From Pseudoalteromonas sp. NBT06-2 (GTDB taxonomy: Bacteria; Pseudomonadota; Gammaproteobacteria; Enterobacterales; Alteromonadaceae): a stretch of 64,000 nucleotides of DNA. The notes under the pieces are model-generated. The model was not told the origin of the DNA. It searched no databases and was given only the letters and a program-made list of their open reading frames with translations. The position numbers were made by a program, and so were the translations under genes. The stretch is taken from positions 92,143-156,142 of the forward strand of contig NZ_NQMR01000004.1 in NCBI RefSeq assembly GCF_002276045.1. The letters run 5' to 3'. Below, in pieces: positions 53,716-63,969 of this stretch. The stretch's first letter is position 1, and the number at the start of each line of letters is the position of its first letter.

Positions 53716-54591
53716 TTAATTGATTGATATAGTCTCCATTTCAGTAGGCTTACCTTGATTAATCGCGATTTCTACACGCCTGTTTTGACTTCTATTATAG
53801 GCACTGTTATTTTCTACTAATGGACGATTATCTGCTAATGCCTCCATTTTTATTCTTGAGGTATCAAAAGGAACATCTTTGAGTAACTCATTTAATACAG
53901 CTGCTGCTCGATTTGCCGATAAATCCCAATTATTGTGATAAAGCTCATTTGATACAGATAAATTATCTGTATGGCCTGATACCGTTATTTCACCTGGGAT
54001 TTTATTTAATTCTTGTGTTATTCTGGCTAAAAGAGGCTTAAATTTTGGTTGTAGATAACTTGAACCTGATGCAAAAGAACCATTTTCTTTTAACCTAATA
54101 ATCAGTTGTTGACCTAAAAGTTCAAACTCGATTAGTCCATCAGCAATTTCTTGTGCAAAAACCTCATCTAGCGCTACTTTGTATCTATCATTTTCCTTGG
54201 CATTTTTATCCTTAGAATCTTTCATTAGAAGATTATCTTCGGTGGCTGATTGTGTCTTTTGTTGCACAGTATTAATTGGAGTCGGTTCGGGTATTGCAGG
54301 AGAGAACTCTGATTTTATCACTGATGTCCCTTTAGGTATATCTTGAACTTTAATCAGGTTTTGAACACCAAAAGCCATTTTCATAGAGCCTGCTATTTGT
54401 TTAAATTTCACGACATCCATTTCTGAATATGACAATAGTAATACAAAAAAACACATTAATAACGACATTAAATCAGCGAATGTTGTCATCCAGCTTGGAC
54501 TTCCTTTGGCTTTAATATCTTCAGTATCTTCAGTATCTTCAGTATCTTCAGTATCTTCAGTATCGTCAGTATCGTCAGTCATACATGACAT
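53716..54591 (-). CDS. pomB: PomB/MotB-type stator subunit B with OmpA-like domain
   Basis: A 291-aa stator protein anchoring the motor in the cell wall. The helix TTFADLMSLLMCFFVLLLSY carries the ion-binding Asp and matches Vibrio PomB; the KFKQIAGSMKMAFGVQ plug segment follows. The OmpA/MotB peptidoglycan domain at about 150-285 has SGHTDN, NWDLSANRAAAV and NRRVEIAIN. Before the helix is an expanded acidic repeat of Asp-Glu-Thr. The first ATG or that at codon 4 may be the start. Its partner downstream is broken, so the pair may be non-functional. Confidence 0.9.
   Translation of the reverse strand: MSCMTDDTDDTEDTEDTEDTEDTEDIKAKGSPSWMTTFADLMSLLMCFFVLLLSYSEMDVVKFKQIAGSMKMAFGVQNLIKVQDIPKGTSVIKSEFSPAIPEPTPINTVQQKTQSATEDNLLMKDSKDKNAKENDRYKVALDEVFAQEIADGLIEFELLGQQLIIRLKENGSFASGSSYLQPKFKPLLARITQELNKIPGEITVSGHTDNLSVSNELYHNNWDLSANRAAAVLNELLKDVPFDTSRIKMEALADNRPLVENNSAYNRSQNRRVEIAINQGKPTEMETISIN
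54516..54578. repeat. 9-bp tandem repeat in the pomB start region
   Basis: Seven 9-bp units run from 54516: five are TATCTTCAG and two TATCGTCAG. On the minus strand they encode repeated Glu-Asp-Thr or Asp-Asp-Thr in the cytoplasmic N-terminus of PomB. Confidence 0.92.
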
Positions 54592-54747
54592 TTATAAGTT
54601 AATAATTTAGCAGTTGATTTTGGGATAATAATTGAGTTTCATATTAGTTGCAATAATTTGAGAAGAATCAAACAACAAATACAATTATTTGATAAAATCT
54701 TACTCTATAAAATAAGCTGATAATATAAAAGGAATAGGGGGGGTAAA

Positions 54748-55971
54748 ATGAAAGTATTTGATTTTCAGTCTACAACAGCGATTCAAAGGGTATTTTTACT
54801 CAGAACTATAGCAATAATTTTGCAATTATCTATTGTTATTGCTATTAATTTCATCATGTCAATGCAAATTGCATTACTACCTTTGCTAATTATCATTGCA
54901 ATTGAAACACTATTTCATTTATTAAGTATTTTCTACTTTAAAAATAGACCCGTAGATCATAAAGCAATTTTAATTCAAATATTTGCGGATGTGACTTTTC
55001 TTACGATACTTATGTATTTTAGTGGCGGAGCAACAAATTCATTTGTTTCATTATTACTGATACCTATCGTAATTGCGGCGGTGAGTTTACCTACGCGATT
55101 TCTTCTTTTAATCTCTGTTAGTGCTGTATTAGCCTATACAGGCCTGTTAATTCAAATGCCAGTTCATACGATACATCATATGGATATGAGTAATCACTTT
55201 ATAGGTATGTGGGCCAACTTTTTACTCTCTGTGATCCTCATTACTTTTGTGGTTGGCGCTATGGCAAACGCCATTACTAATCGAGAACGTCTTATTGCAG
55301 TACAAAGAGAAGATCAACTAAGAAAAGAGCAATTATTAGCACTTGGTGTTGCGTCATCACAAGTTACACATCAACTGGCATCTCCACTGGGGAACCTACA
55401 ATTACTATTTGATGAACTAATAGAAGACTACCCAAACGATCAAGCTGTGTTGTCAATGAAAAAACCACTTAAGCAATGTACTGAGCAGTTGGGATACTTT
55501 CGAACCTTAGCGACATCAATTCGCGAAAATAAAAATGAAATTTATCTTATAGATGAATTATTAGAACAATTAAGAGATTGTGTTCAACTTAATTTTCCGA
55601 ATATTAAATTAAATACAGTGGCTAGCTTGGCACTAAAAACACAACAAATTGAAACTGATGCAATGCTTTTACCAGCCTTATTGAATTTAGTTCAAAATGG
55701 CGTAAAAGCGAATGAAGATAATAGCAGTAATAAAATTGATTTAAATGTATATATAGAAGCTAACTATTTAAATATTGAGTTGCGAGATTATGGCAATGGC
55801 ATTTCAGTAAAGCGAGCTTCATTAGGACAGAAATTAGTTAAAAGTGAAACTGGTTTAGGTATGGCTATATTATTATCAAACTCGACTTTAGAAAGACTAG
55901 GTGGCACGCTTAGGCTATATAACCATTCAGTACAAGGCGCAATAGCGCATGTCACTTTACCTATTATGTAA
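54748..55971 (+). CDS. RegB/PrrB-like sensor histidine kinase
   Basis: A 407-aa membrane sensor kinase. Six helices (about 18-170) are followed by the kinase core. The putative quinone-binding loop reads GGATNSF, where RegB proteins have GGxxNPF. The H-box is VTHQLASPLGNLQLL (phospho-His within HQLASPL), and the ATPase motifs NLVQNGVKAN, RDYGNGIS and TGLGMAILLS follow. RegB/PrrB proteins sense redox state through the quinone pool. AGGGGGG-rich Shine-Dalgarno just before the ATG. Next gene is its response regulator 17 bases on. Confidence 0.9.
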   Translation: MKVFDFQSTTAIQRVFLLRTIAIILQLSIVIAINFIMSMQIALLPLLIIIAIETLFHLLSIFYFKNRPVDHKAILIQIFADVTFLTILMYFSGGATNSFVSLLLIPIVIAAVSLPTRFLLLISVSAVLAYTGLLIQMPVHTIHHMDMSNHFIGMWANFLLSVILITFVVGAMANAITNRERLIAVQREDQLRKEQLLALGVASSQVTHQLASPLGNLQLLFDELIEDYPNDQAVLSMKKPLKQCTEQLGYFRTLATSIRENKNEIYLIDELLEQLRDCVQLNFPNIKLNTVASLALKTQQIETDAMLLPALLNLVQNGVKANEDNSSNKIDLNVYIEANYLNIELRDYGNGISVKRASLGQKLVKSETGLGMAILLSNSTLERLGGTLRLYNHSVQGAIAHVTLPIM

Positions 55972-55988
55972 ATTATTGGATTAAAAAA

Positions 55989-56516
55989 ATGAAATTATTA
56001 ATTATTGAAGATGATAAAGCGCTTTGTACCACGCTTAATCGTAGATTAACGAAACAAAATTTTGAATGTCACGAAGTTCACCAAGCAGATCAAGTATTAC
56101 ATAATTGTCACCTGATAAAACCAACACATATAATCTTAGATATGAAGTTAGCTAGTGATAATAGTTTAAATTTGATAAAACCTATCAGGGCTGCGTTACC
56201 CAATGTGAGATTATTACTATTGACTGGATTTGCAAGTATAGCGACAGCTGTTGAAGCAATGCGTTTAGGGGCTGATGATTATTTATCAAAACCAGCAGAT
56301 ACAAAAATGATTTTAAAGTCTCTGTTAGATGAGAGAGAAAAACCACAAGAGCAAGATTTTGAAATGCAAACAATGTCAACAGAGCGCTTAGAGTGGGAGC
56401 ATATTCAGCAAGTTCTCAATTGTAATGAAGGAAATATATCTGCTACTGCAAGGCAATTAGGTATGCATAGAAGAACATTACAACGTAAGTTACAAAAAAA
56501 GCCAATTTTTCAATAA
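55989..56516 (+). CDS. RegA/PrrA-like response regulator with Fis-type HTH
   Basis: A 175-aa response regulator. Receiver domain (1-115) with the acidic pair EDDK near 7-10, phospho-Asp in HIILDMKLAS, Thr in LLLTGFASI and Lys in DDYLSKPAD. A short linker and a Fis-like helix-turn-helix (about 130-172; ISATARQLGMHRRTLQRKL) give RegA-type DNA binding. With the upstream kinase it forms a redox-responsive pair that probably tunes respiratory genes. It is convergent with ppsR, 3 bp apart. Confidence 0.92.
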   Translation: MKLLIIEDDKALCTTLNRRLTKQNFECHEVHQADQVLHNCHLIKPTHIILDMKLASDNSLNLIKPIRAALPNVRLLLLTGFASIATAVEAMRLGADDYLSKPADTKMILKSLLDEREKPQEQDFEMQTMSTERLEWEHIQQVLNCNEGNISATARQLGMHRRTLQRKLQKKPIFQ

Positions 56517-56519
56517 AAT

Positions 56520-57329
56520 TCAATATTTACGTCTCTCTAAACCTGTTTCAGCCAATATTTTAGCAGAAATCTCTTCCACTGAATGTTGCGTTGAGTTTAA
56601 GTAGGGAATACGATTTGTTTTATATAACATTTCAACTTCACGTACTTCAATTCTGCATTGTCGAATTGACGCATATTTACTATTAGCTAATCTTTCATTT
56701 CGAATTGCAGCCAACCTCTCAGGTTTAATTGTTAAACCAAACATTTTTTTCTTGTGCGGTAATAATGATGGTGGAATTTTTAAATCATCCATATCATCAT
56801 CAGTAAAAGGATAATTAGCCGCTTTAATCCCATATTGCAATGCTAAATATAAACTCGTAGGTGTTTTACCACTTCTACTGACACCAACAAGTATTATATC
56901 TGCTTCTTGGTAGTTTTTAAGATTTGCACCATCATCATTTGCAATTGCATAGTTGACGGCATCGATTCTAAAATCATAACTTTTTTCGTGCATACTATGT
57001 GTTCTATGGGTTCTAGGAACAGGCTCTACTTGAATTTCTTTTTCAATTTGGTCGCTAAAAACAGTTAAAAAATCATAGCAAACACCTTGAGATGAATTTA
57101 TGATATCGGTTAACTCATGATCTACAAAAGTATAAAAAACCAATGGTTTTTCACCTTTCGAACTTATCGCTTTATCTATTTGGTTTTTAACTTCTAATGC
57201 TTTTTTCTTTGTCTCTACAAATGGAATTGTAATGTTTTTAAAATCGACAGGAAATAATGACAGTGTTGCGTGGCCAAAAACTTCAGCTGTAATTGCCGTA
57301 CCATCAGAAATATAAAATGCTGTTCTCAC
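56520..57329 (-). CDS. ppsR: Phosphoenolpyruvate synthase regulatory protein (kinase/pyrophosphorylase)
   Basis: A 269-aa regulator that phosphorylates PEP synthase to inactivate it and reverses the modification. The start MRTAFYISDGTAIT, the P-loop-like GVSRSGKTPTSLYLAL near residue 150 and the following GIKAANYPFTDDD are typical of the DUF299 family; the length equals E. coli PpsR (277) closely. Divergent from ppsA, as in other gammaproteobacteria. Confidence 0.96.
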   Translation of the reverse strand: MRTAFYISDGTAITAEVFGHATLSLFPVDFKNITIPFVETKKKALEVKNQIDKAISSKGEKPLVFYTFVDHELTDIINSSQGVCYDFLTVFSDQIEKEIQVEPVPRTHRTHSMHEKSYDFRIDAVNYAIANDDGANLKNYQEADIILVGVSRSGKTPTSLYLALQYGIKAANYPFTDDDMDDLKIPPSLLPHKKKMFGLTIKPERLAAIRNERLANSKYASIRQCRIEVREVEMLYKTNRIPYLNSTQHSVEEISAKILAETGLERRKY

Positions 57330-57474
57330 CTGTTTAACCTCTAGTTTCTAAATACCTTGTTTTGTTAAGAATAATATACACTAAATTTTGAATATATATC
57401 TAAACAGTAAATATATATATCAAAATCACTTATTTGAGTATTTACCTGAACCTATTTAGCGGTGTAGAATTAAA

Positions 57475-57495
57475 TAGACCTATTTGGAGGGTCTA
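57475..57495. promoter_or_regulatory. Inverted repeat in the ppsR-ppsA spacer
   Basis: TAGACC (57475-57480) and GGTCTA (57490-57495) are inverted around nine bases, 119 bp before the ppsA start. It may be an operator or the leader's hairpin. It does not fit the Cra box consensus. Confidence 0.3.
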
Positions 57496-57613
57496 ATTCG
57501 TTAATATTGATAGTTGATACTATGTTGTGAGTTTTTATTGGAACGCAGTTCAACTAAAACAGGGTAAATAGCACTTAGTATCAATCATATAACCTGCTTT
57601 TGGAGATAGTTCA

Positions 57614-59989
57614 GTGCAAGAATCCGTTCTCTGGTATCAAGAACTTGGTATGCAAGATGTTCCTCGTGTTGGTGGTAAAAATGCCTCACTTGGTGAAATG
57701 ATTTCTAACCTAGCAAACGCTGGTGTTCAAGTCCCAGGTGGATTTGCAACAACATCAGATGCTTTTAACGAGTTCCTGGAGCAATCGGGATTAAATGCTC
57801 GCATCTATAATGTACTAGATGATTTAGATGTTGATGATGTCAATAAATTAGCACAGGTTGGTGCAGATATTCGTCAATGGATCATAGATACACCATTTCA
57901 TGAATCTTTTAATTCAGCAATAGAACAAGCCTATACAGAACTTTGTGGTGATGCTGAAGAAAATGCTTCATTCGCAGTCAGATCCTCTGCAACCGCAGAA
58001 GATATGCCTGATGCATCATTTGCAGGACAACAAGAAACCTTCTTAAATGTACGTGGCATTGATGCCGTAATGGTTGCAATTAAACATGTTTTTGCTTCAT
58101 TATTTAATGACCGTGCCATATCTTATCGTGTTCATCAAGGTTATGACCATCGTGGTGTTGCATTATCTGCAGGTATACAGCGTATGGTGAGATCAGATAA
58201 AGCATCATCTGGTGTGATGTTTAGCATTGATACTGAATCTGGATTTGAAGATGTTGTATTTATTACCTCAAGTTACGGTTTAGGTGAAATGGTTGTACAA
58301 GGTGCAGTTAACCCAGATGAATTTTATGTGCATAAACCAACTTTAGCCGCTGGCAGACCAAGTGTTGTACGCAGAACCTTAGGTTCAAAAGCAATTGAAA
58401 TGGTTTATTCAGATGATGAAGACCATGGCAAGCAAGTTGAGATCATTGATGTACAACAAAGTTTAAGCGATCAATTTTCAATCACTGATGACGAAGTACA
58501 AGAACTGGCAAAACAAGCTGTTATCATCGAAAAACATTATGGCCGTGCGATGGATATCGAATGGGCTAAAGATGGTAACGACGGTAAACTTTATATTGTT
58601 CAAGCCCGTCCAGAGACTGTTCGCTCTAACGAAGACGCGAATGTTATGGAGCGCTACAAATTAAATGAATCATCAAAAATAATTGTTGAAGGTCGTGCGA
58701 TAGGTAATAAAATTGGTACCGGCACAGTAAGAGTGCTTGAGTCAATTGCACAAATGGATCAAGTCCAAGTTGGCGATGTTTTAGTAACTGATATGACAGA
58801 TCCCGATTGGGAACCTATCATGAAACGTGCATCTGCGATTGTTACAAATCGTGGTGGCCGAACATGTCACGCTGCAATTATTGCACGTGAATTAGGTATT
58901 CCAGCAGTAGTAGGTTGTGGTAATGCAACTGACTTAATTAAAGAAAATGATGAAGTAACGGTTTCTTGTGCTGAAGGTGATACAGGCTTTATCTATCAAG
59001 GTAGATTAAAATTTGATGTGATTACCTCTCGTGTAGATGAAATGCCTGATTTGCCAATCAAAGTTATGATGAATGTTGGTAACCCAGATCGCGCTTTTGA
59101 TTTTGCTCGTCTTCCTCATTCAGGTATCGGTTTAGCAAGATTAGAATTCATAATAAACCGCATGATAGGTGTTCATCCTAAAGCACTTATAAACTTTGCC
59201 GATCAGGATGATTCTGTAAAAGATGAAATAAAAGAAATGATGGCCGGCTATGAATCTCCGATTGAATTTTATGTGAGTAAATTAGTTGAAGGTATTGCGA
59301 CTTTAGGTTGTGCATTTGCACCTGAAAAAGTAATTGTTCGTATGTCTGATTTCAAATCAAACGAATATGCAAATTTAGTCGGTGGCCAACAATACGAACC
59401 AGAAGAAGAAAACCCTATGATAGGTTTCCGTGGTGCTTCAAGATATATATCTGAAGATTTCCGCGATTGTTTTGCATTAGAATGTGAAGCAATAAAACGC
59501 GTTCGTAATGAGATGGGTTTAACTAACATTGAAATAATGATCCCATTTATAAGAACCGTTAATGAAGCAAAGCGCGTTATTGAACTGCTGGAAGAGCATG
59601 GTTTAAAGCGCGGTGAAAACGGTTTACGCATTATCATGATGTGTGAACTACCTTCTAATGCGCTATTAGCTGAAGAGTTTTTAGAACACTTTGATGGGTT
59701 TTCGATTGGTTCAAATGATTTAACTCAACTTACTTTAGGTTTAGATCGTGATTCAGGTTTAATAGCACATTTATTTGATGAACGTGATTTAGCCATTAAA
59801 AAGTTATTATCTATGGCTATAAAAACAGCAAAATCTAAAGGTAAATATGTGGGTATTTGTGGTCAGGGGCCGTCTGATCATGAAGACTTTGCGGCTTGGT
59901 TAGTAGAGCAGGGCATTGATTCAGTTTCTTTAAATCCTGATACTGTATTAAAAACTTGGTTATATTTAGCTGAACAGCACGGTAAATAA
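57614..59989 (+). CDS. ppsA: Phosphoenolpyruvate synthase
   Basis: A 791-aa enzyme that converts pyruvate and ATP to PEP, AMP and phosphate in gluconeogenesis. ATP-grasp domain (about 1-340; [31 protein letters not shown]), the phospho-His domain with [20 protein letters not shown] (His in TCHAA), and the PEP/pyruvate-binding barrel (about 480-790; [21 protein letters not shown]). Start is a GTG with GGAGA 8 bases before; it fits the E. coli PpsA start. Regulated by PpsR. Confidence 0.97.
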   Translation: MQESVLWYQELGMQDVPRVGGKNASLGEMISNLANAGVQVPGGFATTSDAFNEFLEQSGLNARIYNVLDDLDVDDVNKLAQVGADIRQWIIDTPFHESFNSAIEQAYTELCGDAEENASFAVRSSATAEDMPDASFAGQQETFLNVRGIDAVMVAIKHVFASLFNDRAISYRVHQGYDHRGVALSAGIQRMVRSDKASSGVMFSIDTESGFEDVVFITSSYGLGEMVVQGAVNPDEFYVHKPTLAAGRPSVVRRTLGSKAIEMVYSDDEDHGKQVEIIDVQQSLSDQFSITDDEVQELAKQAVIIEKHYGRAMDIEWAKDGNDGKLYIVQARPETVRSNEDANVMERYKLNESSKIIVEGRAIGNKIGTGTVRVLESIAQMDQVQVGDVLVTDMTDPDWEPIMKRASAIVTNRGGRTCHAAIIARELGIPAVVGCGNATDLIKENDEVTVSCAEGDTGFIYQGRLKFDVITSRVDEMPDLPIKVMMNVGNPDRAFDFARLPHSGIGLARLEFIINRMIGVHPKALINFADQDDSVKDEIKEMMAGYESPIEFYVSKLVEGIATLGCAFAPEKVIVRMSDFKSNEYANLVGGQQYEPEEENPMIGFRGASRYISEDFRDCFALECEAIKRVRNEMGLTNIEIMIPFIRTVNEAKRVIELLEEHGLKRGENGLRIIMMCELPSNALLAEEFLEHFDGFSIGSNDLTQLTLGLDRDSGLIAHLFDERDLAIKKLLSMAIKTAKSKGKYVGICGQGPSDHEDFAAWLVEQGIDSVSLNPDTVLKTWLYLAEQHGK

Positions 59990-60001
59990 TTCAGATAACA
60001 T

Positions 60002-60031
60002 AAAATAAGGAGCTTAATAGCTCCTTATTTT
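60002..60031 (+). terminator. Terminator of ppsA
   Basis: AAAATAAGGAGCT (60002-60014) pairs perfectly with AGCTCCTTATTTT (60019-60031) around TAAT. It stands 13 bases past the stop. Confidence 0.92.
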
Positions 60032-60150
60032 ATAAAAATATATAGTCATTATGAATATTTATAATAACGCGCAATAAGATGATCCTGGTTTTATCTTCAA
60101 CGTGATATAATTACTTTTATCAATTATATTTCTATATTTTTCTAAATACA

Positions 60151-63100
60151 ATGATAAAAAAATTATCGCTAACGGACACAATTTCTGATTTAACTAATCA
60201 ATTTATTCAACAACTTAAGCATACTTTGTTTTCTGGTGAAATTGATATTTCGTTCGCTACGAGAATTGTATCCTCTACAGATAACAGTATTTATCAAGAA
60301 ACACCACAGGCTGTTATATTCCCAAAAAATGCCCAAGATATACAAATTGCATGTGAATTATCTAATAAAGATTCATTTAAGTCTTTGTCGTTTGGTCCTC
60401 GTGGTGGTGGTACCGGTACTAATGGTCAATCATTAACGCCTGGTATCGTGCTTGATTTATCAAGGCATATGAGAAACATAATTGAAATCAATGTCGAAGA
60501 ATCATGGGTGAAAGTTGAAGCGGGTGTAATTAAAGACCAACTTAATGATTTTTTAAAACCTTTAGGCTATTTTTTTGCCCCTGATTTATCAACAAGTAAT
60601 CGTGCTACCATCGGAGGTATGGTTAATACTGATGCTTCAGGTCAAGGCTCATTAGTTTACGGTAAAACTAGTGATCATGTTTTAGCATTAGATGCAATTT
60701 TAGTTGATGGTACTGAACTTTCCACCGAAAAAATGTCACTTTCACAAGCGCAAAGTTTAGCAAATGAATCATCAAGTATCGGCCGACTTTACGACACTGT
60801 ATTAAATATTGGCCTTGATAATAGGGCGCTGATCCTCGAAAAATTTCCAAGATTAAATCGTTTTTTAACGGGTTACGATCTAGAGAATATTTTTAATAAT
60901 GAATTAACTGAATTTGACTTAGGGCGTGTACTGACAGGATCTGAAGGTTCATTGGCTATTATTACTCATGCAAAATTAAATATTACGCCAATTGCGAATT
61001 TCAAAACACTTATTAATATTAAATATGATAGTTTTGATTCTGCTTTAAGAAATTCCCCATTTTTAGTTAAAGCAAGAGCCACATCTGTAGAAACCGTTGA
61101 TAGCAAAGTTTTAAACTTAGCCAAAGAAGATATTATTTGGCATTCTGTTTCTAAGTTAATTACCAATGTACCAGGTAAAGATATGCAAGGACTCAATATG
61201 GTTGAGTTCAACGGTGAAACACAACAAGAAATTGATGACAAAGTAAAAACATTATGCCTTAGATTAGATCAACTTATAACTGATCAACAAGCAGGGTTAA
61301 TTGGTTATCAGCTGCTGACAAATAGTGATGACATATTAAAAATTTATGCAATGCGAAAAAAATCAGTTGGTTTACTTGGTAAAACTGCTAGTAGTAAAAA
61401 ACCTTTAGCATTCGCAGAAGATACTGCTGTACCTCCTGAATATTTAGCAGATTATATACAAGAGTTTAGAAATTTATTAGATTCACATCATTTAGATTAT
61501 GGCATGTTTGGACATGTTGATGCCGGTGTTTTACATGTCAGACCCGCACTTGATATGTCAGATCCTGAACAAGAAAAATTACTCAGAATAATATCTGATG
61601 AAGTTGTAAAACTCACAGCTAAATATGGTGGCTTGATGTGGGGAGAACATGGCAAAGGTTATCGTAGTGAATATGGCCCTGACTTTTTTGGCGCTACATT
61701 GTTTTCAAAATTAAGAGAAATAAAAACAGTATTTGATCCCTATAATAAATTAAATCCGGGTAAAATATGTACGCCAATAGCGAGTGATTCAAAGCTAGTA
61801 AGCGTTGATTCACAAAAAAGAGCATGGTTTGACAAAGAAATCCCAACCAATATAAAAAGCAGCTTTGAAAATGCGATGAACTGTAATGGTAATGGCTTAT
61901 GCTTTAATTACGATGAAAAATCTCCTATGTGTCCTTCATATAAAGTGACTAAAGATAGACGATTCTCCCCTAAAGGTCGTGCGTCTCTTATGCGTGAATG
62001 GTTACGATTGCAAAGTAAAAATGGGGTTGATTTAATTGAAACTGAAAATAATATTAATAAGAAAACGAATGCCCTAACAGATATTAAAGCTTGGTTTGAA
62101 AAATTAAAGAATTCAAAAGCACAAATACTAGGTGAATATGATTTCTCTCATGAAGTAAAAGAATCAATGGAAGAATGTTTAGCATGTAAAGCTTGTACCA
62201 CTGCATGTCCAATAAATGTTGATGTGCCAACTTTTAGATCGCGTTTTTTAAATTATTATCATGATGTTTATGCTCGACCATTAAAAGATTATTTTGTTGC
62301 AAATATTGAACAAACTGCACCTATCATGTCTAAGTTTTCAAAAGTAATAAATCCAATTTTGAAAATGAAACTAACAAAAAGTATTATTGAAAAAAAAATC
62401 GGTTATGTTGACACCCCATTACTAAGTGAACCTTCGCTTTCTTCACAAGTAAAATCAAAATTCGATTTTAATTTTGATAATTTAAAAAACTTAACTGATA
62501 AAGAGAAATCTAAAACAGTCTTAATTGTACAAGATCCTTTCACAAGTTTTTATGAAGCCGAGTTAGTTGTTAGTTTGATAACTTTAGTAGAAAAATTAAA
62601 TTTAAAACCTGTGTTACTGCCATTTAAACCAAATGGCAAACCACAACACGTAAAAGGTTTTTTAAAAGCATTTACTAAAACTGCAAAGAACTCCGCAGAG
62701 TTTTTAAATGAAGTAAGCAGTTTAAATATCAAACTGATTGGATTAGATGCCTCTTTGGTTATGTGCTACAGAGACGAGTACAAAACTATTTTAAAGTCAC
62801 AAAGAGGGGACTTTGAAGTTTTACTTGCCCACGAATGGTTGCAAGATCAAAAATTTCCACACGCAAAAAATATAAATGATAGAAACTTTATTTTAATTAA
62901 TCATTGTACAGAAACGACTGCGCTACCTAATACGGTAAATGTTTGGAAAAATATTTTTGAACAATCCAACTTAGTATTAAATTCTGTAAATACCGGTTGT
63001 TGTGGTATGGCTGGTACTTATGGACACGAAGCAAAAAATCTAGATAATTCCCGCGCACTTTATGACATGAGTTGGAAACCAGTCATTGAAAATAATCAGA

Positions 63101-63204
63101 GACATACTATTTTAGCGACAGGGTTTTCTTGTCGAAGCCAAGTAAAAAGGTTTGAAGATTTTAAACCTAGGCATCCAATTGAATTACTAGCTGAAATACT
63201 TTAA
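60151..63204 (+). CDS. ydiJ: YdiJ-like FAD/Fe-S oxidoreductase (D-2-hydroxyglutarate dehydrogenase type)
   Basis: A 1017-aa flavoprotein with an N-terminal FAD-binding PCMH domain (about 45-270; GPRGGGTGTNGQS, GGMVNTDASGQGS), an FAD-linked oxidase C-terminal domain (about 275-540; GMFGHVDAGVLHVRP, WGEHGKGYRSE, LNPGKIC), and Fe-S regions: CNGNGLC with CPSYK, then CLACKACTTACPINVD, and a CCG-type cluster (TGCCGMAGTYGHE). Length is equal to E. coli YdiJ (1018). The order ppsR, ppsA, ydiJ also fits the E. coli neighbourhood. Confidence 0.92.
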   Translation: MIKKLSLTDTISDLTNQFIQQLKHTLFSGEIDISFATRIVSSTDNSIYQETPQAVIFPKNAQDIQIACELSNKDSFKSLSFGPRGGGTGTNGQSLTPGIVLDLSRHMRNIIEINVEESWVKVEAGVIKDQLNDFLKPLGYFFAPDLSTSNRATIGGMVNTDASGQGSLVYGKTSDHVLALDAILVDGTELSTEKMSLSQAQSLANESSSIGRLYDTVLNIGLDNRALILEKFPRLNRFLTGYDLENIFNNELTEFDLGRVLTGSEGSLAIITHAKLNITPIANFKTLINIKYDSFDSALRNSPFLVKARATSVETVDSKVLNLAKEDIIWHSVSKLITNVPGKDMQGLNMVEFNGETQQEIDDKVKTLCLRLDQLITDQQAGLIGYQLLTNSDDILKIYAMRKKSVGLLGKTASSKKPLAFAEDTAVPPEYLADYIQEFRNLLDSHHLDYGMFGHVDAGVLHVRPALDMSDPEQEKLLRIISDEVVKLTAKYGGLMWGEHGKGYRSEYGPDFFGATLFSKLREIKTVFDPYNKLNPGKICTPIASDSKLVSVDSQKRAWFDKEIPTNIKSSFENAMNCNGNGLCFNYDEKSPMCPSYKVTKDRRFSPKGRASLMREWLRLQSKNGVDLIETENNINKKTNALTDIKAWFEKLKNSKAQILGEYDFSHEVKESMEECLACKACTTACPINVDVPTFRSRFLNYYHDVYARPLKDYFVANIEQTAPIMSKFSKVINPILKMKLTKSIIEKKIGYVDTPLLSEPSLSSQVKSKFDFNFDNLKNLTDKEKSKTVLIVQDPFTSFYEAELVVSLITLVEKLNLKPVLLPFKPNGKPQHVKGFLKAFTKTAKNSAEFLNEVSSLNIKLIGLDASLVMCYRDEYKTILKSQRGDFEVLLAHEWLQDQKFPHAKNINDRNFILINHCTETTALPNTVNVWKNIFEQSNLVLNSVNTGCCGMAGTYGHEAKNLDNSRALYDMSWKPVIENNQRHTILATGFSCRSQVKRFEDFKPRHPIELLAEIL

Positions 63205-63208
63205 ATAG

Positions 63209-63240
63209 AAATGCGAACCTTAGGTTCGCATTTTATTTTT
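63209..63240 (+). terminator. Terminator of ydiJ
   Basis: AAATGCGAACC (63209-63219) pairs with GGTTCGCATTT (63223-63233) over TTA, then a T-rich run. Just after the ydiJ stop; it also serves the convergent recombinase gene. Confidence 0.93.
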
Positions 63241-63246
63241 ACAACT

Positions 63247-63969
63247 CTATAATTTTCTTTTTAATCCGGACTTAGCTCTTTCTTTAACATTAGTTTGAAT
63301 ATATATTTGATCTGTTGTGGCAATTTTTGAATGACCTAAATCTTCAGATAAATGTTTTAATGGGCGAGTTTGTGCATCATGAGTTGCACCTGTATGCCTT
63401 AACCAATGTGCAGTTGCTGCTTTTAATTGCTCTGCATCTTCAGTAAACCCGTCCCTAAATAATGAGTCTTGCGCCAAGTCAAAACTTTGTTGTACTAATC
63501 TTCGTAATTGGCGCACAGTCGGACCACCTTGGCCTCTTAACTTATGAATAATTGGATTAGATTCATCGGGACGAGGTAGGGGACTTAAACCTCTAAATAT
63601 CCTATATCGTTTTAAATAATCTAAAAAATCATCAGATAAAGTAACATCTCTTAGTTTATTTCCTTTACCCATAATCCTTAAAAACCAAAAATTATCATTG
63701 TCTTGCCAAAAATCAGACATAACGGCCGACCATTGTGACCGCTCTGATAATTCTGAAATTCTTAAATACAATCCTTTTAGGCAAGCCAAAATAAATAAGT
63801 TCCTTTCTAATCTTTCATCTTTTTGACATTTATCTTTTGTTATACCTAAGACATATTCCCATTGAATATCACTTAAAGTATCAGGCATATTTATTTGAGA
63901 TTGAACAACTAAATATGGGCTATTTTTTTTAACAACAGGTACATAATTAGTAAAAGTTTTTTCTTCCAA
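63247..63969 (-). CDS. Tyrosine recombinase / integrase, N-terminal part missing or cut off
   Basis: A 240-aa catalytic part of a phage-integrase-type recombinase. All catalytic residues are visible: Arg70 in GLYLRISEL, Lys in MGKGNKLRD (about 102-105), His188 and Arg191 in HWLRHTGATH, His213 in LGHSKIATTD and Tyr223 in QIYIQT. The SAM-like N-terminal DNA-binding domain (about 100-150 residues) is absent. Upstream in frame there is a TGA at 63991-63993, 24 bases before the TTG at 63969 that begins this frame, so the gene is either 5'-truncated, frameshifted at the window edge, or a short form. Confidence 0.75.
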   Translation of the reverse strand: MEEKTFTNYVPVVKKNSPYLVVQSQINMPDTLSDIQWEYVLGITKDKCQKDERLERNLFILACLKGLYLRISELSERSQWSAVMSDFWQDNDNFWFLRIMGKGNKLRDVTLSDDFLDYLKRYRIFRGLSPLPRPDESNPIIHKLRGQGGPTVRQLRRLVQQSFDLAQDSLFRDGFTEDAEQLKAATAHWLRHTGATHDAQTRPLKHLSEDLGHSKIATTDQIYIQTNVKERAKSGLKRKL

